From Ryuthela nishihirai (taxonomy: Eukaryota > Arthropoda > Arachnida > Araneae > Heptathelidae), in the NCBI GenBank assembly GCA_038380435.1, contig JAWZYU010000005.1, positions 39,454,001 to 39,518,000 of the forward strand: a DNA stretch of 64,000 bases. Direction: 5' to 3'. Numbering within the stretch: the first letter of the stretch is position 1; every line of letters starts with the position of its first letter. Below, one piece after another: positions 55,450 to 64,000 of the stretch. Both the position numbers and the translations under genes were made by a program. The notes beneath the pieces were generated by a model, which worked only from the letters and a program-made list of their open reading frames with translations, was not told where the DNA came from and did not search any database.

Positions 55450-58400
55450 TTCACGAATTGAGATAAATCTCTCCGAAGGTGTAAATCACAGAGGTCAAAC
55501 CTGACTGTGTAATTTTCCTCTCCAGACGTGTCTCCTTTGAGCTACAGCTGCTCCATTTGGCCACTCTGGGCCAATTCTAGCAAAGTCTTGTTTGACATTG
55601 TCTGCCCATCGCGACCTAGGCTTCCCCTTTTTCTAATACCCTTAGGCACACTGTTCATAATCCTCTTTGCCAATCGGCAGCTATGCACACGGGCAACTTT
55701 GCCAAACCAACGCAGTCTCTCTCTGCACAATATGCTACTGAAAAGAGGTTGATGACTCTTTCTTCTAACCTCATCATTAATACAAAGTTGAACTACCTAA
55801 TGCCCAAGATACTGCGTAAGCATCTAGAATCAAAAGCGTATAGTTTCCTGTTATCTTGTTTACAAAGTGTCCAACTTTCACTAACATAACTAACCCTAGA
55901 ATGAACCAAACTATTATACAGTCTAATTTTAGTTTTTAGTTGTATATACGCCTATTTCTCCACACTCTCAATAGATTCTTAAAAGTACCGGCAGCAATCC
56001 CTATTCGTCTGTTAATCTGATGCCGCACATCACCATTATCTGTTACATAGCTCCCAAGATAATTAAATTGAGACACTTGCTCAATAGTACAGACATTCAG
56101 AGCAACTGAAGCACCATCTGCCTGACCAATTTTCATCATTTTAATTTTTTCTCTGTTTATCACCAAACCTACTCTATTACCAGTCTCATCAACAACCCTA
56201 ACGAACGAATTCATCTCATCAGCATCAGTAGCCAATAGGGTTAAATAATCTGCATAATCTAAATCAGAAATTTTGAAATCTCTAGACCATTTAAGGTCAA
56301 AATCTTTCCCTTGCAAAGAATTTCGCATTATATAATCAATAACCAAACTAAAGATAAAATGAGACAGAATGCACCCTTGTCTAACTTCACTTGCAATGCC
56401 AAACCAATCGCTGAAAGACGTTACTAACTCTCACACATGACTCAGTGTTATTATAGAGAGCTTTCATTACACTAACTTACCAGGTATTCCATATGATCTA
56501 ACCATCAACCACAAATTATGTTTATCAATAAAGTCAAAAGCTTTTTTGTAATCTATAACGCTAACAACCACATTTCTGAAACTCTAAACTTTCTCAAGAA
56601 TCTGCCTAAGTGAAAATATTTGATCAATACATCCCCTACTACTTCTGAATCCACACTGTTCATCATGCAGTTGTCCATCAACCAAACTCTATATTCTATT
56701 AAGTATACTAATGCAAAGAACTTTATCTGGAACAGAAAGTAAACTAATTCCCCTATAATTATCACAAGAACTGCAATCACCTTTTTTAAAAATTGGGACA
56801 ATAATAGCTCTACCAAAATCCTTAGGAACAACACTTTTATCATAAAAAAAATTTCAGTCAGCCATGTGACAATACAAATGTTCCCAGCTCTAAGCATTTC
56901 AGTGGTGATTTCTTCCACCCCTGTGGATTTATGCAATTTTAATTTAGAGAAAGACAAAGTGACTTCGTAATGTGATATAGGGCCACAATAAAAGCCAGTA
57001 ACGCATATATTCTCATTACAAACAATGGGAGTAGAAGTAGTCACATTATTTAGAAAATCTCTGAAATGCTCAGCCCACCTAGCCATTACAGAATCCTCAC
57101 CTTCAACCACCTTGCCATATTGATCCCTCAATCCCTGTATGTTTCTTCCCACTTAAAACATTAACAATCTGGTACAACCCCCTGCTGTTGTGCTGTCTAA
57201 CTGCTTTCTATGCTTTGTCATCCAAATTATCAAGCCAAAGATTCTTCTCAGCTGTTAACTGATATTTACATGTTTATTGTGCTCGTTGTATTGCATTCTA
57301 TTAGTACTAGTAGGATGTTGATTCATACTAATCATGCACTTCCTTCTTTCAGAAATAAGTTCCATTCATTACCACTCAAATAATTTTATTTCCTGTTTTC
57401 CTTTTTACCAAAAAGAGTACTATTGGTTTCAAGAAATGCCTGTTCAAACTGAACCCATTCTTTCTCAACTTCAGCAGTAAGCAAACCACAATTGTAATAA
57501 TGACTAAGTAGCCTATCATGGTATGCTGTGGCTATATCTGGATCTTTCAGACCTTCAGTGTTAAAGGTAATTTTCTTAACGTTCGCACAACATTTCTTAA
57601 GCTTCAGCTGCAAGACACTTTTGACCAGGTAATGGTCAGCCACAATTTCGGCTCCCCTGTATGATCTGTTATTCCTAACTGAACTGGCTCATTTTCTGTT
57701 AATTAAAATATAATCTATCATATCCCTGTGCAACCCACGTATATTTATAAATGTCCCGGTGTTTATGGTATGTATTAGTTATTCGTAAACCATTAAGTTT
57801 ACTTACCTGTAGGAGACGTTCCCAATTGCCATTGGAATTATCAATGCCAAAGGAACCTAAAACTCGTTTAGCATTAAAGTCACCTAGCATAAGAGAAATA
57901 TATCCTTCACAGAATTCAAATATCTTGAAGCTGGCTGTAAAACGTATCCTTCTCGTTCTCATCAGAGTCCTCTGTGACTCTATGAATGTGTTGTCTATGA
58001 AGAACAGATGACATTCAAGTCTTTAATTTTTGTTTTAAATTTTGCTCTAAGAAATCTTTCATTAATGCAGTCATATCCTAGAAGAGCATCACTAGCATGT
58101 CTGCTGAGAATCAAATCTTCACTTTTGAGATGCTTTCTATCCTCCCTCCTTGAAAAGAGAAATTTAAAATTATTTTTAAGTATCTCACCTTTACCTGTCC
58201 ATCTGGTCTCTTGCAAGCCTATAGAATATCTAGGTTATATCGCTGGAATTAATGCGTGAGGACATCAAGGGAATAATCTCTATGTAATGTCCTCACGTTC
58301 CACGTTCCTGCAGAGAGAAAATGATTAGTAGGATTTTTAAAGAAACTAGGTTCATTGAGATAAGTAGGGCCAAGAATATCAAACAGCCCCCTGATCGCAG

Positions 58401-59045
58401 GCATGGGGTCAAAGACCTCTTCCTCCTCCGCTAAAGGCTGAAGTCCACGATGCTGGTAGGAACTTCAGGCACCACCTTTTCAAGTGAACTTTTCCAAGAG
58501 CCATATGGCCTGCCTGAGACACATTACTCCAGTATAGGATTGACAATGCCCAGCTAGCTAAGTGAGGGTTCAAGTACCTGCGATGGCCTCTGATGAGGAT
58601 TATCCATCAACTGATATATTGTATCCCATGTCTCTGTTCACTTAGGGCTGGCATCCCAGAAACAAACGGAAACACAGTGGAAGATTCTCCCTCAACAGAG
58701 AGCCACCAGTGCGGCGTGTCCAGGATCCATAATCAAGCTCAAATCCATAAACAATTCCAGTCTGGTAGATATAAATGGTCAGAACCAGGACCCTGTGAAG
58801 TTGACCACTCCTCAACAGGGTTGAAAAAAAAAGAAGAAAAAAGTGGTCATAGATGACCAGATCAGTAGGCCATACTGAATACTCATCTGGCAGCCCTCCC
58901 CTTCCGCTGCCTTCCAAAAGAGATACTAACGGCCTGCACCACGAAAAGACGGGGTCGGACATTAGGCGCTTAACCTGGACGGTTTTGTGCATAATCACTG
59001 GGGATTGGTAGACAGCTCTTCATCTAGTTTTTTCCTAGCTACCAT
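55450..59045 (-). mobile_element. LINE-A near-full-length copy
   Basis: 3.6-kb minus-strand LINE-A. In transcription order: the 5' region (59,045-58,320); the endonuclease with MQETRWTGKGEILKN (58,216) and LGDFNAKRVLG (57,890); the connecting segment (57,643-57,386); a 199-codon open frame with MARWAEHFRDF and THYEVTL-type pre-RT text (57,152-56,553); and an RT C-terminal half with YVMRNSLQGKDF-like text, the motif C variant LDYADYLTLL and FNYLGSYVTDNGDV (56,346-55,936). The 3' part carries VARVHSCRLAKR (55,730-55,540). The last catalytic Asp of motif C is replaced by Tyr (YADY), so it is inactive even apart from its stops. Confidence 0.92.
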
Positions 59046-59153
59046 TTACAGACCACCTCAATATCTCTGAGCAATATATAATACACAGTAAAAAGCCAAA
59101 ATTATTTGTTCCCATCACAGCGCTCTCTACTACTCGACACTAGCTAACCAAGC

Positions 59154-59411
59154 GTGTTCGAGGGAAATGCGTTGCTAGACTACATTGGCTATCATCATCA
59201 CTTGGAGAATTATTCTATTTACGTTGCTCCTTTCCAAAGTGCCGCCTTCAGCTACCAGGATCTTCGCATAGTAGATGATAAACCTAATGACACATTTCAA
59301 GAAGCTGTGAAAGCAAGAGGACGCTTAGGTGATAGCGAAGAATTCAGAATTGCACTAACCGTAGCACCCACATTTAAAACAGGACCAGGTCTTAGACAAA
59401 GTCCTTTTTAG
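59154..59411 (+). pseudogene. Helitron helicase-region fragment
   Basis: A plus frame of 85 codons contains SYQDLRIVDDKPNDTFQEAV and KARGRLGDSEEF. In Helitron proteins the block SF-DLRTV-G----TF-EA--ARGLL-DD-EW precedes the PIF1-like helicase core, and this matches in order and spacing. It is isolated, with no helicase motifs following. Confidence 0.7.
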
Positions 59412-59606
59412 AATTCTAAAAATGGTAAAAGAGGCAAAAATGATGAAAAATTCATGAAATATAAAAATAAGTTGAAAGAAATTTTTAAAAACCTCTAAAA
59501 CAGAGGTAGAAGTGCTATACTGCATTGGAAATCCCCCGTCCCCTCTTTTACATTTTTTCTGCTCGATTGCGTTTCTTGTTCTCTTCGATTTTTTTTCTAT
59601 ATCCGG
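59412..59606. mobile_element. hAT-like end fragment
   Basis: ATATCCGGGCCTG at 59,594-59,606 is the inverted form of the left terminus at 29,695. The adjacent ~90 bp match that element in reverse complement. The left end is not located. Confidence 0.6.
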
Positions 59607-59945
59607 GCCTGACTGAAAGCAATTTTCTCTGTGAACAAGTTTTTTTTATCGTTCAGACAAATCGAAAAATGATTTCTGCTTATCAGTGGCGACTCAGTTC
59701 CGATTCTCACAATACAGAATCTTCAAAATGACGTTAAGATGGCTGTGGTAATGTAAGACAAAAAACTCGATAAAGCACATGAGAGAGAGATATATCATTT
59801 GTATACACGGAACTATGCTAATTGATTTACTGTAGTGATATAAGACTTTCCCCCCCCTAGAAAATGTGGCGCATTGGCTGCTTTATTCCATAAAATAGGG
59901 TTTACTAATGATTACGATCTCATCGATGGCATCTTCACATATTTT
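59607..59945. other. No recognised gene
   Basis: Spacer; no homology recognised. Confidence 0.4.
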
Positions 59946-61379
59946 CACCCCTACAATTTAATGGTCTCTGACCCATGTGGCAGTCTATGTCCACTCTGAG
60001 GACATGGCCCTCTTTTTCCGAAATCGTCTCTAGCGATGGTTAAAATAAACTGAAAGTCATCTGCCCCATCTCCTAAGATGGCCACACCTTTAAAATGGAA
60101 TTGTCATGGCTTCCAGAGGAATATTGACGACATCAAGGCACATGAACCCATCTGCGTTGACTGCAGGAGACGTACTTGAAGACAGCCAATGATCCTACTA
60201 TCTGGCACTTCTCTTTCATTCGTCGGAACCAGTACGGAGATGGTTCAGCTCGCAGGGGTGTCGCCATCCTCGTGAGCAACCATTCTCCATTCCAGGTCCT
60301 TATAGGCGGTAGTGAATCGCCTCTTTGTGGGATTTTCGTTGACTGTCTGCTCCGTTTTCCTACTGCGGGGAAGCATCGTTTTCCGGGAAGACCTTGATGG
60401 TCTCATCTTGCGGCTGCCATCCCCCTTCCTCATCATGGGGGACTTCAATGGACACGGTCCTCTGCAGGGCAATACTGACACCAACGGGAGTGGCGGAGTC
60501 TTGGAGCAGTGGCTCCTAGATCCATTGCTGTCCATCTTGAACACCGGTGTCAGTAAATATTTCCACTCCCAAACCCGGACATTCACTGCCATTGATCTGA
60601 CTATCTGTTCCTCCTCGGTCTCTCGAGCTCTCTTTACATGATAGGGCGAGGAAAACACTTATAGAAGCGATCACGTCCCCATGAAGTGTACCATCTCCCG
60701 TTGGATCTTGCAGCCCTTCATATGTCTAAGGGTGGAGGCTTGACTGGGATGACTGGAGTGGCTTCGAGCTGCTTTCTGAGTTCGATGAACTTTCAGTCAG
60801 TCAGGTGCTCATCAATGATGCAGTGGTAGAGATGATGGAATTCATCATTCACGCAGCTTCTCGACTATTCCTCAGACCTGGACTCGGTTTCCACAGCTTC
60901 CAAAACTATGGTGGAATCCCGACTGCAAGGCAGCTTGTAAGGTTCAGAACAAGGCATGGGGGGGGGGGTGTATCAGAGATATCCAACATCCCCCAATCTT
61001 ATAGCATTCAAACATACCAGAGCGAAAGTCTGTTTCGTCCTGCGCCAGCGCCAGAAGGTATCTTGGATCAAACGAGATGATAGGGGATTATCGATAATGA
61101 TAGGGGATTATCGAGTGGGAAGTACACTTCCCACTCGTTATCGATCCTGGAGCAGAATGAGCAGAAAAGGTTTGATTCCCAAGCCATTGCTGATACCCTG
61201 GGGAAGTCATTTTCTTCCATCTCTTCTTACTCTTCATATTCATCCGAGTTTCTGACAACGAAAAGCAGGGCGGAACGCTGTTCACTGTCTCTCCATTCGA
61301 ATGGACTGGAGTCTTATAACAAGCCATTCACAGTGGAGGAGCTTCATCTAGTTCTGTACACTTCTGCATCTGCTGTCAG

Positions 61380-62388
61380 CCCCCCCACAAGGGGGGGGGG
61401 CTGACAGGGCTCTAGCCAGGGGGCCCGGCATGGCGGATCGTCCAGCTAAGTGAGATGAACAGACGACAAAAGGCGACTTTATAAAATATTGACTTTTGTT
61501 TTGTCCATCCAACTAAAATTAATTATTTTATTACGCACATTACTTTTCCTCTCATACTGAGTGGAATGCAACCTGAATTTCCCCGAAAACCGAAACACTT
61601 CTATAGAACCTGAACAAGATTTCAGAATTTCCCTAGTTTACCCAATATTGGATTTTATTATCAATGATTTAAAGACAATGTTTGAAGCAGCAGATATCAC
61701 ATGTGAATTATTCTCACCCATTTTGAACTTCCAGAACTTACACGATGGTCAACTTACCGCAAATGTAGCAAAACTTGTAAATACATATGAGAAAGATCTA
61801 TCAAAAGACTTACTGCACGGAATTCTTCACCTTAAAAGTATTTGCAAGACAGTTTTCAGCACTGAAAGGAGCCCGATTAGACTTCTGAACGCAATTTACG
61901 ACAAAAAAACTGCAAGGTATATTTGCCAATATCAGCCTCGCCATTAAACTGTTTTGTACAGTACCAGTTACTGTTTCTTCAGCTGAAAGATCGTTCAGCA
62001 GACTGGCAAATTCATTGAAAACATGGCAAAGAAGCACAACTAGTGAAGAGAGACTTAATCATCTACCAATTTTGTGCATCGAAAATGATTTAGCTAAGAA
62101 AGTTGACTTTACTGAAGTTATTGAAAAATTTGCGACGACCAAAGCTAGAAAATATATTTTGAGATAATTTTTGATATTATTGTAAGCTTTTTTTTATGTA
62201 AATCCATATAGTTTTTTTAATAAATATAAATATTACTTTTGTGTCATTATTTAAGCTGACTTATTTTATCCTAAATCCTGTAGAGCAGCACGCTGCCCTT
62301 AACCTTAGCGGTAGGTAGTGGGGGGGGGGGGGGAGCGGCCCGCCAAAGATCCTGGCCTGGGGCCCCGCTTCAGGATATGGGGGCCATG
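61380..62388 (+). mobile_element. hAT element (internally deleted) in LINE-B
   Basis: About 1.0 kb inside the LINE-B RT N-terminus. The flanks GCTGTCAG (61,372-61,379) and GCTGTTGG (62,389-62,396) are a probable eroded 8-bp TSD; the undisturbed sequence elsewhere in LINE-B runs across this point. G/C-rich ends with CAGGGCTCTAGCCAGGGGG near 61,405 fit hAT termini. It contains the transposase tail below; the N-terminal zinc finger and most of the catalytic core are gone. Confidence 0.8.
61561..62167 (+). pseudogene. hAT transposase C-terminal remnant (ZMYM1-like type)
   Basis: A 128-codon frame (61,561-61,947) covers the region ahead of the dimerisation domain (FRISLVYPILDFIINDLK, LLNAIYDKK). 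After a frameshift at about 61,925 a second frame reads to TAA at 62,165 with VPVTVSSAERSFSRLANSLK, then TSEERLNHLPIL and EKFATTKARKYIL. The SSAERSFS...S.LK...R.T.S.ERLN block is the hAT C-terminal dimerisation motif. It resembles the type annotated as ZMYM1-like or Zaphod in animals. Confidence 0.88.
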
Positions 62389-62692
62389 GCTGTTGGGCCA
62401 AACAATGTCCATTATGCAATGGTCCAACATATCTCACAATCGACTAAGGTTTGGCTGCTCTAGCTTTTCAACCGTATTTTCCTTGAGGAGCAGTTTTCGG
62501 ACTTCTGGTGGGTGACTATCATTTTGGCCTTCCCCAAGCTAGGCTAAGATTCCTTCAAATTATCGTCCTATAGCATTAATTAGCTGTGTGTGCAAGGTGT
62601 TGGAAAGAATGGTAAATACCAGGCTGGCCTGGTATTTGAAACACCACAGCCTTCTTTCCAACACCCAGAGTGACTTTGCAGGCAAGTCTACC

Positions 62693-63786
62693 CAGGGACG
62701 TAGCGAAGGACTATGGTTGGGGGGAAAGAAGAAATCGAAAATATTCCAACTCGAAAAGAAAATTTTGCCAACTAAGAAAATAATGTCTCTGTCACGTTCG
62801 TACCTAGATTTTCGCAACGTCGGGGGGGGGGGAGGTGAGACAATATTCGCAAGTCTCCTGCATTTTGCCATTTGACTTCCAATTTTGTGCCAAAAAATCC
62901 CAATCTTTACATCTCTCCTAAATTCGCCAAGTCACTTCCAAGTTTTCAAACTACCCAAGATTTTGCCAAGTATTCTCCATTTAGTCAACTCTCCTTAATT
63001 TTACAAATCCAATCCCAATTATCACAACTCGCCCGTATTTTCCAAGTGGATTCGAATTTTGCCAACTGCCCTAGATTTTGTTAAGTTTCCTCGATTTGTC
63101 CAACTCTCCTTAATTTCACAAAACAAATACAAATTTTCACAACTCGCCTATAATTTACCAAGTGGATTCGAATTTTGCCAACTCGCCGTAATTTTACAAA
63201 AAAATCGTAATTTTTACATCTTTCCTGAATTTGCCAACTTACTTCGAATTTTATCAACTCTCCTTAATTACACAAGGCACAATTTTCACAATCCCCTGTA
63301 TTTCACCAAAGAAGTGGCTTCGAATTTTGCCAACTCTCAATTTCACAACTCACCTGTACTTTATCAAGTGGTTCCCAGATTTGCCAACTTCCCTAGATTT
63401 TGCCAAGTTGCCTCGATTTTACCACCTCTTCTGAATTTGCCAAGTCACTTCAAATTTTTGAAACTCCCCAAAATTTTGCCAAGTTTTCTCGACTTTGTCA
63501 ACTCTCCTTAATTTCACGAAAACAATCCCAATTTTCCCAACTCTCCAGTATTTTACCAAGTGAATTCGAATTTTGCTAACTGTCCTATATTCCGTCTCTC
63601 CATTTTCCAAACTACCCTAGATTTGCCAAGTTGCCTCGATTTTGACAACTTCCCTTAATTTTACAAAAAAAAAAGATTACAAATTTTTACAACTCACCTA
63701 CATTTTACGAAGTTGCTTCGAGTTTTGCCAACTCCGAGTTACTTTTGGGGGGGGTCTCCCCCCATCCTCCCATAATTACGCCCCTG
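62693..63786. mobile_element. Minisatellite-filled hAT-like element with perfect TSD
   Basis: Begins CAGGGACGTAGCGAAGG and ends ATTACGCCCCTG, flanked by a perfect 8-bp TSD agtctacc (62,685-62,692 and 63,787-63,794). 1,094 bp. The interior (62,870-63,740) is a degenerate repeat such as TTTTACCAAGTG...GAATTTTGCCAACT, the complement of the repeat in the 25,620-27,370 element, so the two copies lie in opposite orientation. No transposase. The 150-codon frame at 63,059 is translated repeat. Confidence 0.93.
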
Positions 63787-64000
63787 AGTCTACCTTAGAC
63801 CACCTGATTCGTCTCGAATTGACGATCAGGAATTCGTTTGTTTTCTACGCAGAGAGCACGTAGTGCCAATTTTCTTCGATATCGAAAAGTGTACGACACA
63901 GTGTAGATATTCGGAAATCTTCATGACCTTCATAGCTTCGGCTTGAGAGATCACATGACAGTCTTCATCGCAATTTTTTTTCTTCACGAACATTTCGTGT

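Larger units (their letters stand above)
59950..64000 (+). mobile_element. LINE-B copy broken by two hAT-like insertions
   Basis: Plus-strand LINE-B running off the right window edge. Its pieces are 59,950-61,379, 62,389-62,692 and 63,787-64,000. The endonuclease region starts KWNCHGFQRNIDDIK near 60,094, with LIMGDFNGHGPLQGN (60,430) and SYNKPFTVEELHL near 61,310. RT pieces are AMVQHISQSTK near 62,418, ERMVNTRLAWYLKHHSLLSN (62,600) and TLDHLIRLELTIRNSFVF (63,790). Frames are broken. The order of pieces is collinear with the other LINE-B copies once the insertions are removed. Confidence 0.92.

Noticed and set aside
56553..57152. 199-codon frame as a novel gene
   Set aside because: The first half is LINE-A pre-RT text (MARWAEHFRDF); the second half is an off-frame reading of the RT after a frameshift.
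63059..63511. 150-codon open frame as a gene
   Set aside because: It is a translation of the degenerate minisatellite; the peptide itself repeats (PILNF..., FANSP... type) and the matching array at 25.9 kb gives similar peptides.
1..64000. Full-length active retrotransposon
   Set aside because: Every LINE copy checked has stops, frameshifts or altered catalytic motifs.

Overview
This is a eukaryotic, intron- and repeat-dense window of moderate to low GC content. It most likely comes from an arthropod: chelicerate or crustacean are both plausible, and the sequence does not settle which. The one cellular gene I can support is a trypsin-like serine protease on the + strand. Three exons (23,139-23,269; 34,447-34,715; 47,930-48,066) have canonical AG/GT borders and mutually compatible phases. 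They carry His57, Asp102 and Asp189. The exon with the activation site and the exon with GDSGGP/Ser195 are not visible, so both gene ends are missing or lie outside the window.

Almost everything else is decayed mobile DNA. Four non-LTR retrotransposon (LINE) families are present. LINE-A (endonuclease/RT) has near-complete copies at 30,030-33,570 (+) and 55,450-59,045 (-) plus many fragments. LINE-B (Jockey-like, with gag zinc knuckle, endonuclease, RT and RNase H) has near-complete copies at 11,265-16,530 (-) and 39,459-44,440 (-), and one at 59,950 to the window end (+). LINE-C is a single RT fragment. LINE-D (CR1/L2-like) has an ORF1 with a zinc-finger-like segment and a coiled-coil-like part. 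All copies carry stops or frameshifts.

Two tRNA-derived SINE families are repeated through the window. SINE-1 is about 385 bp with a tRNA-Thr-like head. SINE-2 is about 190 bp with an 18-base conserved palindrome near its 3' end. Several copies have clear target-site duplications (TSDs). The 3' tail of SINE-2 resembles the 3' end of LINE-A, which suggests a SINE/LINE mobilisation partnership.

DNA transposons include several hAT-like elements with 8-bp TSDs, one with a transposase C-terminus and two whose interiors are degenerate minisatellites. There is also a Tc1/mariner transposase relic with a 213-bp near-perfect palindromic MITE, a 92-bp-TIR element enclosing a Tc1 N-terminal fragment, Helitron Rep and helicase fragments, and a pogo/Tigger relic that ends shortly before protease exon 3.

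Layout: 1-11 kb is LINE/SINE fragments and minisatellites; 11-22 kb is LINE-B, LINE-A, SINE-2 pair, SINE-1 and LINE-D; 23-48 kb is the protease with two introns of about 11.2 and 13.2 kb full of nested elements; 48-64 kb is SINEs, Tc1, Helitron, LINE-A and a LINE-B copy broken by two hAT insertions. No cellular rRNA, functional tRNA, CRISPR or operon structure is seen.
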